Source: Nonomuraea coxensis DSM 45129
GTDB lineage: Bacteria > Actinomycetota > Actinomycetes > Streptosporangiales > Streptosporangiaceae
Direction: 5' to 3'
Length of the DNA stretch: 64,000 bases
Assembly: GCF_019397265.1 (NCBI RefSeq)
Contig: NZ_CP068985.1
Location: 7,869,001 to 7,933,000 of the forward strand
The notes beneath the pieces are model-generated. The model saw only the letters and a program-made list of their open reading frames with translations. It made no database searches and was not told the origin of the DNA. Both the position numbers and the translations under genes were made by a program. This document shows positions 17,144 to 27,181 of the stretch, one piece after another (the first letter of the stretch is position 1; every line of letters begins with the position of its first letter).

Positions 17144-19513
17144 TCAGTCCTTGTCGGGGGTGTTCGGCTTGAGCCAGAACGGTACGGACGTCTCCTCGGA
17201 GCCGCCGTTCCTGCCGCTGCCACGCAGCCACAGAGGCGGGGCCTCGGAGGCGCGCGAGGCGGGCTCGTCGGAGCCGCCGAAGATCCGCGAGCCGCCGGAG
17301 GAGCGGGCGGGGCCGCCGTTGCCGCGTGCGCCGCCGCTCGGCCGGGCTCCGTTGCGCGAGCCGCCGCCGAACAGGCTGCCGCCACCGCCGCCGCCGGACC
17401 TGCCGCTGGATCCGCCGCCGGACCTGCCGTTCGAGCCGCCGCCCGACCCGCCGGAGCCGCGCGACCGGGTGCCGCCCGAGCCGCCGAACCTGGAGCTGCG
17501 GGCGGAGCCGTTGCGCACGCCGGACGAGCCGCCACGCGAGGCCCAGCCCCCGCCCGACCCGCCGCCGAACCAACCGCCACCACCGCCACCGCCGCCACCG
17601 CCGGAGCCGCCCGAACCGCCCGAGCCGCCGGAAGAACCACCCGAGCCGCCCGGGGACGCGCCGGAGGCCGCTCTGGGCGAGCCGCCCGCGCCGCCCACCC
17701 GGGGCCCGCCCGCGCCGCTCACGCGCGGCCCGGCGGCCCCTCCGCCGGAGCGGGCCGCGCCGCCCAGGTTGAGCGGCGGCGCGGTGCCCCGGCGCGGCTC
17801 CAGCGGCGCCCGCGCGCCCGCCTTGCCGCCCTGGGCGTCGGTGTCGAGCGGCGCGGCCGTGGCCGGGATGCGGGTGCCCGCCGCCGCGGCGTCGCCGTCC
17901 TCGGCCCGTACGCGCGCCTGCCCCGCCGTCGAGGCCACGGCAGCCGCGCCCGCGCCCGCGCCGCTCGCCGCGGCGGCCGCGCGGATGACGGGCTCGGCCT
18001 TGCGCAGCCCCCAGCGCCCGATGCGGGCCGAGGCGACCGGCGGCAGCACCGCCGCCGAACGCTCCAGCACCGACGAGCTGGCGGCCTCGCCGAGCATCCG
18101 GGTGGCGACCGTGTGACCGTTGAGTGAGGCGAACAGGTGCTGGAACGGACGCCGGTAGAAGAACACCGCGATCGTCAGCAGGGCCATGAACAGCACCTGC
18201 ATGCCCCACGGCATGGTGGTGGAGATGATCAGCGCGTACCCGTACACGAGCACGCCGAGCACCAGCGTCAGCACCGCCTGCCGGAGCAGCGTGCCGACGA
18301 GCATCTCCACCCAGCGCATGGCGACGATCCTGCCGCTGCCCGGATGCACGCCGATGAGCAGGAACACCGGCCCGAGGATCAGCAGCAGCAGGAAGCCCAC
18401 CTTGAGCACCAGCAGCGAGACCGCCACCAGGAAGATGAGCAGGCCGGCCACGATGGCGGCGATGAACGCGCCGACCGCCACGCCGAGCCGGTTGGACCAG
18501 TCGCGGCCGGAGAAGACCGTGTAGCGGGGGTCGTTCCTGAGCTTGTCGGCCAGGGAGGCGTACTCCTGCTGGCGCGCCCCCACGTCGGGGGCCGCCTGCC
18601 CGGCCACGGCGGGCGGGATCGACTGCATCTCCAGGACCTTGCGGCCCCAGTCGCGCACGATCGGCTGCTGCGGGTCGGCGGTGCCGAACAGGCCCACCAG
18701 CCACGGCTTGCAGACCAGCGTGGACCACAGCGCGTCGGCGTTCTGCTCGACGCCTGGCGTGCCGACCTGGCCGTAGCCGCCGGGCTTGAGCTCGGCGTTC
18801 GTCTGGCCGGGCGGCGGCAGGCAGGACGCGCCGCCCGCGCCGGGCAGGCCGGAGAAGGCCGAGTTGACGACCTCGCCGGTCTTGTCCGTGACGACCTTGC
18901 CGAGGCCGGTGAAGTCGCCGGGACGGCTGAAGAACCAGGTCGCGACGGTGACCGCGAGCACCATCCAGATGACGCCCTCGGCGGTCGTGGTGGCGCGCTT
19001 GCGGATCAGGCCGTACCAGGCGAGCCAGATCGCGCCGAGGATCACGATCGGCCGCAGGAACGGCCAGTACATGGCGTTGGCCAGGTTCGTGACGATGTCG
19101 TCGACGACGTCCTTGATCGCCTGGAGCGGCCCCTCGGTGGCGGCCGCCTGGTACGTGGTGATCGTCAGCCGGTCGATGGCCTTGGCCGCCGTGAAGATGC
19201 CGTTGGCCCACATGTTGCCGAGCACCGCGACGTAGTCGCTGCAGCCCAGCTCGTGCGTGTGCCAGAACTGGCCGCTCATGCCGAACTGGCCGTAGTTGGT
19301 GACCGGGGCGCTCGCCTGGGCGCCGGCCGGGGTGGGGGCCTGGATGAGCCCGTCGGTGCCGCCGCCCACCACCTCAGGCGTGAGCGGACCGGAAAGGTCG
19401 CACGGTGCCGCCGCGGCCGGCGCGGACAGCCCGCCCACGACCAGCGGCACCACGATGATGCCGGTGACCAGCGCGAGTGCCAGCGCCAGTCGTCGGGATA
19501 GCCGGATCTTCAT
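17144..19513 (-). CDS. VirB6/TrbL-like polytopic channel protein with long Gly/Ser tail
   Basis: The 789-residue protein begins with a signal sequence (to about residue 36), then an outer segment and about six transmembrane helices between residues 125 and 470, including VGFLLLLILGPVFLLIG, as in VirB6/TrbL inner membrane channels. The last 300 residues are disordered, with alanine-rich and then glycine/serine-rich runs such as GGSGGSSGGSGGSGG. The ATG start at 19513 overlaps the VirB4 stop by 4 bases. Assignment rests on topology and position after virB4. Confidence 0.75.
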   Translation of the reverse strand: MKIRLSRRLALALALVTGIIVVPLVVGGLSAPAAAAPCDLSGPLTPEVVGGGTDGLIQAPTPAGAQASAPVTNYGQFGMSGQFWHTHELGCSDYVAVLGNMWANGIFTAAKAIDRLTITTYQAAATEGPLQAIKDVVDDIVTNLANAMYWPFLRPIVILGAIWLAWYGLIRKRATTTAEGVIWMVLAVTVATWFFSRPGDFTGLGKVVTDKTGEVVNSAFSGLPGAGGASCLPPPGQTNAELKPGGYGQVGTPGVEQNADALWSTLVCKPWLVGLFGTADPQQPIVRDWGRKVLEMQSIPPAVAGQAAPDVGARQQEYASLADKLRNDPRYTVFSGRDWSNRLGVAVGAFIAAIVAGLLIFLVAVSLLVLKVGFLLLLILGPVFLLIGVHPGSGRIVAMRWVEMLVGTLLRQAVLTLVLGVLVYGYALIISTTMPWGMQVLFMALLTIAVFFYRRPFQHLFASLNGHTVATRMLGEAASSSVLERSAAVLPPVASARIGRWGLRKAEPVIRAAAAASGAGAGAAAVASTAGQARVRAEDGDAAAAGTRIPATAAPLDTDAQGGKAGARAPLEPRRGTAPPLNLGGAARSGGGAAGPRVSGAGGPRVGGAGGSPRAASGASPGGSGGSSGGSGGSGGSGGGGGGGGGGWFGGGSGGGWASRGGSSGVRNGSARSSRFGGSGGTRSRGSGGSGGGSNGRSGGGSSGRSGGGGGGSLFGGGSRNGARPSGGARGNGGPARSSGGSRIFGGSDEPASRASEAPPLWLRGSGRNGGSEETSVPFWLKPNTPDKD

Positions 19514-21987
19514 GACCGTACCTCCTGCGGCCTGCCCACGCCCCCTTGAAGATCATCATGCCCGTCGCGATCGGGTTTGTCGTGTGTCGGGTTCGTGTCG
19601 AGCCAGCGGAGCAGCTCGTCGGAGACCAGGTCCACTCCGATGCGGCCGGCCCTGCCGTCCAGATCGCGGAAAATGCACTCGCCGTTGCCGAGCGAGCGCA
19701 GCACGGCCTTGTGCTCCTCCGACGCCTCCACCCCCAGGAGGGACATCACGTGGTTCACCTCCACCCGCTCGGTGGACCTGAACGCGAACACCGACGACAG
19801 GCAGTTGGTCACCTGCTCGTTCAGCAGGTCCCCCGCGTTCTGCGAGACCAGCACGAGCGCGGTGTTGCGGGAACGGCCCATCCGGCTGACCTCGGGCACC
19901 AGCTTGGCGCCCTCGGGCGTCGAGGTGATCGCCCACGCCTCGTCCAGGAAGATCGCCTTGGGGGCGCGCCGGTCGAGGCCGTTCATCAGCCTGCGCGCGA
20001 ACTGCGACACCAGGTAGAGCAGGGCCACCGACAGCCGCTGCTCGTAGGAGTAGTCCTCCCTGGTCGTGGCCACGTCGGGGAGGGTGAGGCCGCCCAGCGT
20101 GAAGACGGTCGTCCACCCCTCGGTGTCGATCTGGTCGCCGCCGGAGGGATCGAAGCAGAGCCGGGCGAGGTGCATCTCCGACATCGAGCGCAGCACCGCG
20201 CCGAGGTTCTTCGACGCCGGGTCGTCGGCCTGCTCCAGGTGGTCGACGACCTTGCCGAGCGACGGGTCGGGCTGGTTGGAGACCGCGGCGACCGCCTGGA
20301 TCATCGCCGACTCGCGCTCCTCCGACATGCGCGGCAGCAGCAGCCGCAGCGTCTCGGTGGCCATGGTCTTCTTCGCCGCGATGTCGTCGCCGAACGAGAA
20401 CGGGTCCAGCAGACCCGGTGCCGCCGAGCCCAGCGGGATGGTCCTGGCCTTGCGCCCGCGCTTGTCCAGCAGCCGCACCAGCGACTCGGCGTCGCCCTTC
20501 GGGTCGATCACCGCGACCGTGACGCCGCGCAACGCCATCTGGTAGATCATCAGCAGCGCGAGCGTGGTCTTGCCGCCGCCCGGCTCACCGGTGATCGCGA
20601 TGGCCGTCGGCCGGTTGCGGGTGGCCGCCACCAGCGGGTCGAAGTGCACGATGCTGCGAGCCCTGCCGACGGTCTCCCCGATGTACGGCCCCAGCCAGCC
20701 CTCGCTGCCCTCGCCCAGCCGGTCGCCGAGATCGACGGTGGCCGTGGCCATGCCGCCCGCGATCGTACGCAGCGGCTGACGCTGGGCGTAGGCGTTGACC
20801 CGCACCTTCTCGCCCGGCAGCGCCTCGCAGAACAGCGAGAACTGGTCACCGGTCGAGTTGACCACGTCGATGCCCATGTCCCTGTAGTGCTCGACCACCG
20901 CCTCCACCCGCTGCACGCAGATGTCCTCGGTCGGGGCCGAGACGATCAGCCGGTGCCAGCCGTACACGAAGGGCAGGCGCTCCTTGGTGATGCCGTGCTC
21001 CAGCATCCGGGCCGCGTCGATCTGCTCGGCCAGCGCCAGCGGCGCCTCCGCGCCCGCCTCACGGATGTGGTGGTCCATGTCGCGGGCGTGCGCCAGCTTG
21101 CGCGCCACGTCCTTCGACGCCTTCACCGGCGGGATCAGCCGCATCCTGGAGGAGATCTCCACCGGGAACGGGAGCTGGTCGGCGAAGTGCATCCACGGCT
21201 CGCCGTCGGGGAACGGCATCAGGTCGGGGAAACGGGCGAACGACAGGTGGGCCACGTACGAGTCGCCCTGCGGCTGCACGATCCGCAGCAGGCTCCTGCC
21301 GTTGTGGATCTCGCCCTCGACCAGCGTCTCGATCTCGCCCCTTCCCCACCGCCTGCGCGGGCTCGCCGACGGCGCGGGATCGCCCGACGCGCCCGCCGCC
21401 GCGTGCTGGAACAACCACGCCACCTCGACGGAGGTGGCGTGGCGGGCGTAGAGGGCGCTCGACGCGAGTGCCCGGCCGAGCCGCTCCGCCTGCTCGGTCC
21501 AGCGGCCGATCTCGCTGTCGGGAACGTGGTCGTCCGTCATGCCGAGCGACTTCTCCGTCTTCTGGTAGAAGCCGAGGAGCTGGGCGAGCACGCCGCTGCC
21601 GAGCTGCTTGCCGCGCGGCCCCAGGCGTACGCCGAGATAGACCTCCTTGGTCCAGAAGTCCTTCGCCCAGACGTGGCGGTACATCTCCTCCAGGTAGTCG
21701 CGCCAGCCGGGACCCTCGTCGGAGGTGGCGTTGAGCGCCATCGCCCACTCGGCGGCCGGGTAGGTGCGGTGCGCCACCCGCAGATGGACCTCGGCGTCGG
21801 GCATCCTGATCGCGGCCAGCGCGATCGTGATGTTGGTGGCCAGCGCCTCCCGTTCCTCAGGAGTGACGAACTCGTAGCTGACCGTCGGAAGGCGGAAATA
21901 CGCCCATGCGCAGGAGTCTGTGAGCAGGATGCGGTCGTCGAAGTAGCGGACCGCGAGGCGCTGGTGCGCTCGGGACGCCCTGCTCAT
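19510..21987 (-). CDS. VirB4-family T4SS ATPase
   Basis: This 825-residue ATPase powers type IV secretion in the family. The Walker A motif GEPGGGKTT lies near residue 465 and the Walker B motif AIFLDEAW near residue 680, followed by the SRMGRSRNTALVLVSQN stretch characteristic of VirB4/TraE. The N-terminal half is the usual poorly conserved VirB4 region. ATG 21987 has a better spaced ribosome binding site (GAGGGGGC) than the ATG at 22005. It is the most diagnostic gene of the cluster. Confidence 0.9.
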   Translation of the reverse strand: MSRASRAHQRLAVRYFDDRILLTDSCAWAYFRLPTVSYEFVTPEEREALATNITIALAAIRMPDAEVHLRVAHRTYPAAEWAMALNATSDEGPGWRDYLEEMYRHVWAKDFWTKEVYLGVRLGPRGKQLGSGVLAQLLGFYQKTEKSLGMTDDHVPDSEIGRWTEQAERLGRALASSALYARHATSVEVAWLFQHAAAGASGDPAPSASPRRRWGRGEIETLVEGEIHNGRSLLRIVQPQGDSYVAHLSFARFPDLMPFPDGEPWMHFADQLPFPVEISSRMRLIPPVKASKDVARKLAHARDMDHHIREAGAEAPLALAEQIDAARMLEHGITKERLPFVYGWHRLIVSAPTEDICVQRVEAVVEHYRDMGIDVVNSTGDQFSLFCEALPGEKVRVNAYAQRQPLRTIAGGMATATVDLGDRLGEGSEGWLGPYIGETVGRARSIVHFDPLVAATRNRPTAIAITGEPGGGKTTLALLMIYQMALRGVTVAVIDPKGDAESLVRLLDKRGRKARTIPLGSAAPGLLDPFSFGDDIAAKKTMATETLRLLLPRMSEERESAMIQAVAAVSNQPDPSLGKVVDHLEQADDPASKNLGAVLRSMSEMHLARLCFDPSGGDQIDTEGWTTVFTLGGLTLPDVATTREDYSYEQRLSVALLYLVSQFARRLMNGLDRRAPKAIFLDEAWAITSTPEGAKLVPEVSRMGRSRNTALVLVSQNAGDLLNEQVTNCLSSVFAFRSTERVEVNHVMSLLGVEASEEHKAVLRSLGNGECIFRDLDGRAGRIGVDLVSDELLRWLDTNPTHDKPDRDGHDDLQGGVGRPQEVRS

Positions 21988-22034
21988 GCCGCCCCCTCGG
22001 CGCATGAACGGGCCAGACCTGCTCGCTTGTTCAC

Positions 22035-25000
22035 TTAACGCTCACCGATTCTCGTGCCCGGGGGGTCACTCGCCAACTCCTCATCGCTCGGTCGTACGCT
22101 CTGCGCCGACTGCGCTGTCCGCGCCGTCTGGGCCGACTGGGCGGCGAAGCCCGCGACCACCACGCCCGCGAGGGCGAGGTAGGCCCGCCGCCCGGCCGCG
22201 CGCAACTGCCCGGGATCGACGACCTCCGCCCCGCCCGGGGCGAGATCGTCCTCCCAGGGGACCCTGACGATGGCCCGGCACCTGCCCCTGGCCACCGACT
22301 CCGCCTGCTCGACATCGGCCATCGAACGCCTGCTCACGCCGTTCACGACCATCACCGCACGCCTGCGCAGCTCCGCGCAGCCGTGCCCGTCGAGCCACTC
22401 GTACGTCATCGCCACCGCCTCCGACGCCTCCTCGCTCGCCGGGACCACCAGGACGAGCTGGTCGGCGTACGGCAGGAGGCGGGCCGCCAGCGCGGCGGCC
22501 GGGTCGATGACGGCCAGCTTGTAGTGGCGGTCGAGCAGCCTCATGGACTCGCCCAGGCGGTGGTCGGAGAAGAGCGACCGGTCCGCCAGGCGCTGCTCGG
22601 CGCCCGCGTCGGTGTCGGCGCTGATCACCTCAAGGCCGGTGGCCGTCCTCGTGGTGTAGCCGCGCATCGTCAGATAGCCGCTGACCCGGTCGAGACCGGA
22701 CAGCAGCGAGGTGAGCGTCTCAGGAGTCTCGGGTTCGATCCTGCTGGTCAGGGTGCTGCCGCCGGTGTTGGCGTCGACGGCGACGACCCTGTCGTCACGG
22801 TACAGGGCGAAGGTGTGGCCCAGCATGAGAGCCGTGGTGCTCTGACCGGCGCCGCCCGTGCAGCCGAGGACCAGGATCCTGCGGCTCCCGCTGAACACCG
22901 CCCTGGCGCGGGCCTCGTCGATCTCGGAGCCGTCGGTGCGTACCGAGGAGCCACCGACCACGACCTGCGCGATGCGCCGCCACCCGCCGGAGTCCCGGCC
23001 GACGACGGACTCGACCCGCCTCACCCGCCCCTCCCCGGGCCTCGGCCCCGGCACAGGCGCCACGTACTCACCGGTCCGCCCATCCCCCGCCCCGCCGGCC
23101 CGCCCCCTCAGCGGCGCAACCGGCCGCTCAGAAGCAACGCGCTGCTCGGAGGCAGCCGGCCGCTCGGAGGCAGCAGGCTGTTCAGAAGCAACCGGCCGCT
23201 CAGAGGCAGCGGGCCGTTCAGAGGCAACCGGCCGCTCGGAGGCAGCGGGCCGCTCGGAGGCAGCGGGCCGCTCAGGAGCAACCGGCCGCTCAGGGCCGCG
23301 GGGCGCTGCGGGTGCAGGCGCGTCGGACGGCACAGGTGCCAACCGCGGCCACCCTCCGGCCCGCCGACCCCGCTCCCCTCCGGCAGCTCCGCCACCCTCA
23401 ACCCCACCAGCACCGGCAGCCTCACCGCCCTGCGCGGACTCACCGCTCTCGATGGGCTCGGCACCCCCAGAGGGCTCGGCACTCCGTGCGGCCTCGCCAC
23501 TCCCAGTGGATTCAGCGCCCTGGCCAGGCTCGCCACTCCGAGTGAGCTCATCGCTCTGGCCAGGCTCAGCACTCTGGATGAGCTCACCGCCCGGGGCGAG
23601 CACGCTGCTCCGACCGGGCTCGCCACTGCCCGTACGCCCGGCACTGCCGTCATCCTCGGTGGTCTCAGTGCTGCCGGTGGCCTCGGCGCTGCCGGTGGCT
23701 TGGGCGCCGCCGGTGGCCTCGGTGCCGCCGGTGCTTCTGGAAACCACCTGCCCCTCGGCACCGCCACTCTCAGCGAGGCTGATGTCCTTGGTGTCGCCGG
23801 CGGAGGGAGCGTTCGCTACCTTGCCGCCCGCCGAAACGTCGCTCGCCGTCCCGCCGTCTGCTCCGGCGCCGTGGCCGTCGTCGGTGCCGACAGGCGTGCC
23901 GCTGGCCTCAGGGGTGCTGTCGGCGGGGTCGGTGCCCGGTGTCGCCGATTCCCTCGGTGCGAGGTGGTCGTCCCCCCGAGTACGCGCCGACTCCGCGTCC
24001 GCGCCGGCAGCGGGACGGCCAAGAGTCGTGCCGCCGGGGGCGCTGGACGTGGTCGCGGGTGTGCCGTCGCCGCTGCCCGCCCGCGCATCAGTGGCCGCGT
24101 CGCCGGCTGACCGCTCGGGGCGGGGGGCCGGGGGGCGGGGCAAGGGCTTGGCGTTGGGGTCGAGCGGTGGCCAGGCCCGGTGCGGGCCCGAGAGCACCAG
24201 GGCCGGGCCCAGCCTCGGCGGCTGCCCCTTCCGGTGCTGGTCGCGGGCGATCTCGTCCTCGTGCCGTTCGCTGTCCACCCGGTCACCGGTGTCCGTACGG
24301 GCATCCGCACGGGCCGTGGCGTCGGACGACGGGGCGTCGGCGCTCGCCGCCAGTCTCCTCAGCCGCCGCAGCGCCTCGGTGTCGATCGGCTTCGCGGCGG
24401 CGGACTTACGGCCCTGACCCGAGCGAATCGGCACGACCGTCCCACCACGGACGTCCCGGCTCTGGGTCTCGGCGGCTTCGTCAGGGACCTGCGCCTCAAC
24501 CTCGGTCTCGGTCTCGGCCTCGGTCGGGAGCTGCGCCTCTGCTGAGCGCCCCCGAGCGGACGCAGCGCCTTGCCCCTGACCTGGGACATCCTCACGCTCG
24601 CGGTCACCCAGCTCGCCCAGCTCACGGGCCTGCGCCTCGCCGCGCTCGCGGGTCCTCGGCTCGGGCTGCTCGGGAGCGGCGGGCTCCTGCGTGGGATGCG
24701 GCGGGTTCGCGAGCCGGCTCACCGGCTCCTGGCCTGCTCCCTGCGCGGCCTCGCGAAGGGCGGCCTCGCTGAGGGTCGCCTCGCGCAGGGTCGCCTCACG
24801 GAGGGCGGCCTCGCGCAGCGCGGCCTCTCGAAGGGCACTCTGCTGGCTGGCGGCCTCCTGGACCGCGTCCTCCCGGCCGAAGATCCGCCGCTTGCCGCCC
24901 TTACGGCGCCCGCCGTCCTCCTGCCGCCCCTGCCCGGGCATGGCCTGCGCGCCGTCTTCCTGCCGGACCTGCCCGCGCACGACCTGCGCGCCGTGTTCCC

Positions 25001-25775
25001 GCCGGGCCTGCCTGCGCGCGGTCTGCGCGCCGTCCACCTGCCGGGCCTGCCTGCGCGCGGTCTGCGCGCCGTCCTCCTGCCGGGCCTGTTCGCGGGCCGC
25101 GGCCGAAGGCCGGTCCGGGGTGGGTGGCTCGTTGCCGGGGGTGCGGCCTGGGGAGCGGTCGCGGCCGGCGGGGAGGGCTTCGGCGGTGCCCTGCCGGACC
25201 CGGCCGCGCAGGGCGGGTGCCGTGCCGCGGCGGGTGCCCCAGCCCGTACGCCCGGTCGCCGGCTCGGCGGCGACCGGCGCCTGCCCGGCCGCGGCGGCAG
25301 CGGCGGCGACCGCCGGCCGGACCTGCCTCGGGCCCGCCGCCCGCTGCGCCTCGGCGCGCCGCTGGGCCTGCCGCGCCTTGGCGGGGCGCCGCGCCTTGAC
25401 CCGGACCGGCGTGGTACGCCACACGCGGGCGGAGAAGGTGACCGTTTCCGGCTCGGCCCCGGGCGCGAGGCGGTACCAGGCCTTCGGCTCGCCCAGGTAG
25501 CGCATCTGGGACTCCAGCAGCTCGTTGAGCCGCTTGCCCTCGATGACGGGACGGGTCGACAGCCACGTCACGATGCCCGGCGGCACCAGGAACAGCACGT
25601 GCCACGGCATCGCGACCGGCACGCCCACCAGGATCAGCAGGAGGGACCACGGGACGAACACCCCGACGAAGACGCCGATCCAGACGATGGGAAGCGGCAT
25701 CGGCAGGCGTAGGTCGTACAGCTTGTAGAGCCGCTTCTCGATGCGCCAGATGTTCGTGTACGTGGGCAGGTCCAC
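22035..25775 (-). CDS. TcpE-like membrane domain fused to a MinD/ParA-like NTPase
   Basis: The 1246-residue protein has three parts. Residues 1-120 contain two hydrophobic segments with the flanking sequences seen in TcpE/PrgI-type conjugation proteins. Residues about 120-930 are disordered and rich in Ala, Arg, Glu and Pro with tandem repeats. Residues about 950-1200 are a MinD/ParA-like domain with P-loop LGCTGGAGQSTT, VVAVDANTGG and LAVIDPAAALAA. The P-loop has Gln where the catalytic Lys is expected. GTG 25775 was preferred to GTG 25796 because GAGGAGGG lies just before it. The frame is unbroken, so the fusion looks real, not an error. Confidence 0.78.
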   Translation of the reverse strand: MDLPTYTNIWRIEKRLYKLYDLRLPMPLPIVWIGVFVGVFVPWSLLLILVGVPVAMPWHVLFLVPPGIVTWLSTRPVIEGKRLNELLESQMRYLGEPKAWYRLAPGAEPETVTFSARVWRTTPVRVKARRPAKARQAQRRAEAQRAAGPRQVRPAVAAAAAAAGQAPVAAEPATGRTGWGTRRGTAPALRGRVRQGTAEALPAGRDRSPGRTPGNEPPTPDRPSAAAREQARQEDGAQTARRQARQVDGAQTARRQARREHGAQVVRGQVRQEDGAQAMPGQGRQEDGGRRKGGKRRIFGREDAVQEAASQQSALREAALREAALREATLREATLSEAALREAAQGAGQEPVSRLANPPHPTQEPAAPEQPEPRTRERGEAQARELGELGDREREDVPGQGQGAASARGRSAEAQLPTEAETETEVEAQVPDEAAETQSRDVRGGTVVPIRSGQGRKSAAAKPIDTEALRRLRRLAASADAPSSDATARADARTDTGDRVDSERHEDEIARDQHRKGQPPRLGPALVLSGPHRAWPPLDPNAKPLPRPPAPRPERSAGDAATDARAGSGDGTPATTSSAPGGTTLGRPAAGADAESARTRGDDHLAPRESATPGTDPADSTPEASGTPVGTDDGHGAGADGGTASDVSAGGKVANAPSAGDTKDISLAESGGAEGQVVSRSTGGTEATGGAQATGSAEATGSTETTEDDGSAGRTGSGEPGRSSVLAPGGELIQSAEPGQSDELTRSGEPGQGAESTGSGEAARSAEPSGGAEPIESGESAQGGEAAGAGGVEGGGAAGGERGRRAGGWPRLAPVPSDAPAPAAPRGPERPVAPERPAASERPAASERPVASERPAASERPVASEQPAASERPAASEQRVASERPVAPLRGRAGGAGDGRTGEYVAPVPGPRPGEGRVRRVESVVGRDSGGWRRIAQVVVGGSSVRTDGSEIDEARARAVFSGSRRILVLGCTGGAGQSTTALMLGHTFALYRDDRVVAVDANTGGSTLTSRIEPETPETLTSLLSGLDRVSGYLTMRGYTTRTATGLEVISADTDAGAEQRLADRSLFSDHRLGESMRLLDRHYKLAVIDPAAALAARLLPYADQLVLVVPASEEASEAVAMTYEWLDGHGCAELRRRAVMVVNGVSRRSMADVEQAESVARGRCRAIVRVPWEDDLAPGGAEVVDPGQLRAAGRRAYLALAGVVVAGFAAQSAQTARTAQSAQSVRPSDEELASDPPGTRIGER
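23110..23290. repeat. 18-bp tandem repeats coding for S-E-R-P-x-A units
   Basis: About ten imperfect 18-bp units encode repeated hexapeptides of the type ASERPV/ASERPA in the disordered middle of the TcpE-MinD fusion. Further short tandem repeats in the same gene (LREAA units around 24770-24840 and RQVDGAQTAR-type units around 24920-25080) mark a region of likely length variation. Confidence 0.7.
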
Positions 25776-25834
25776 CCGGTCCCTCCTCCTCTCCACCCGC
25801 TCGTGTATGACCGCCGCCGGACGGTCTCAACCCT

Positions 25835-26116
25835 TTACTTGATGCCCAGTGCGCCGGCGATCGCCTTCGCCGTCACCTCGATGATGTTGGGAACGTAGAA
25901 GATCACCCCGATGGCCACCGCCAGGATCAGGAACTGGACGAACCGGGTGATCTCCCGGGTGAAGAGGAAGAAGAGCGCGACCACCGACACCACCACCAGG
26001 AACAACGGGGCGAAGAACGCCCGTAGGAAGTCGGCGAGCCCTCCGGTGTCGATGCCGGTCGACGTGGGCGCCGGCGTCAGCTGCAGCAAGGAGAGCACTA
26101 TGGTCTTCAAGGTCAC
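25835..26116 (-). CDS. Small VirB2/TrbC-like membrane protein
   Basis: This 93-residue protein has a short N-terminal region and two hydrophobic helices (about 28-52 and 57-80) separated by a turn with charged residues (FTREITRF). Size, topology and position upstream of tcpE/virB4 fit a pilin-like or small channel subunit of a T4SS, though no classical pilin cleavage motif is evident. The GTG start at 26116 lies 45 bp after the TcpC-like gene. Confidence 0.65.
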   Translation of the reverse strand: MTLKTIVLSLLQLTPAPTSTGIDTGGLADFLRAFFAPLFLVVVSVVALFFLFTREITRFVQFLILAVAIGVIFYVPNIIEVTAKAIAGALGIK

Positions 26117-26161
26117 TTCTCGTCCTCCCGGGGGGTACCGTTCGGCGGCGCGGACGGGCCT

Positions 26162-27181
26162 TTAGTCAACGACCCGCCCGGCGCCACGTATGTCGGCGAC
26201 GAACCATTTGTCGCCCTGCTTCTCGACGGTGAGCCGGTAGGCCTGTTCCAAACGCGCGCCGACCGCCGCGGGGTCGGTGGTGTTCGGGGTGGGCGGGGCG
26301 TCGCCGTTCGGGACGACCCACACGACCACCGCCTGGATCTCTCTTGTGGCACCCCCCACAGGCACCACGACCTTCTTGAGCTCGGCGAAGGTGAACGCGC
26401 CGCCGAAGCTGGGCAGGCTCTTGCCGGCGGCGACGTAACGCTGCAGCCCGGCGGCGTCGCCGGAGGCGTAGTCCTTGAAGAAGCCTTCCAACTGCGGCTT
26501 CAGCTCGGCGGCGGCCGCGTCGTCGGTCTCCGGGGGCGCGATCTGGGGCAGCTCGGCGGGAGCGGGGGCGGGCAGGATCGCCGGCCGCCCTGACACCACG
26601 AACCGCCTGCCGCCCTCGTCGCCCGAGTAGTAGATCGGCACCGACAGCATCATCCGCCGCGGTCCGGACTGGAAGGCCACGCTGACCACGGCGTTCTGGT
26701 CGTCGCCGACCTCGATGTCGTACGCCTGGATCGCGACGGCGGCCAGCTTGCCGAAGCCGTCCCAGCCCATCTGCGGGTCGGAGGCGTCGGGCAGGAAGGC
26801 CGCGAGCTTGCGCGACCTGCTGTCCGCGTCGTCGGGACCGAAATTGAGATAGACGCCCGCGAACTGGGCAGCGAACGCCATCCCCCGCTGCGTGGGGAAA
26901 CCTGTCTCCGCCACCGGAGCACCCGCATTGGACGTTGGGCCCTCTTGCTGGGTAAATCGCTCAAATGGGGCACGAATCCCATTCACCACGATAACCACAA
27001 TAAGCGCCCAGAGAATGATGCGGCCCACCCAGACGAGCCACCGTCCGCCACCGCCGGACCAGCCACCGCGCCGCGGCCTGCGGGGCGGCGGCACGTCGTA
27101 GTCGGCTGGGTCCAGGGTCGCGGAAAGCCCGGGCCCGTCAGCGATCCGAGGATCGTGCTGGACGGTAGACCTACGAGCCAT
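26162..27181 (-). CDS. TcpC-like conjugation/T4SS membrane protein
   Basis: The 339-residue protein has a cytoplasmic tail with basic and proline-rich sequence (PPPRRPRRGG), one transmembrane helix (about 48-70) and an outer part that reads as two related NTF2-like domains (about 95-200 and 215-335), the layout of TcpC and VirB8 relatives. ATG 27181 is preferred to the overlapping GTG at 27184; GGAGG lies just upstream. It is the first gene of the run towards virB4. Confidence 0.8.
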   Translation of the reverse strand: MARRSTVQHDPRIADGPGLSATLDPADYDVPPPRRPRRGGWSGGGGRWLVWVGRIILWALIVVIVVNGIRAPFERFTQQEGPTSNAGAPVAETGFPTQRGMAFAAQFAGVYLNFGPDDADSRSRKLAAFLPDASDPQMGWDGFGKLAAVAIQAYDIEVGDDQNAVVSVAFQSGPRRMMLSVPIYYSGDEGGRRFVVSGRPAILPAPAPAELPQIAPPETDDAAAAELKPQLEGFFKDYASGDAAGLQRYVAAGKSLPSFGGAFTFAELKKVVVPVGGATREIQAVVVWVVPNGDAPPTPNTTDPAAVGARLEQAYRLTVEKQGDKWFVADIRGAGRVVD

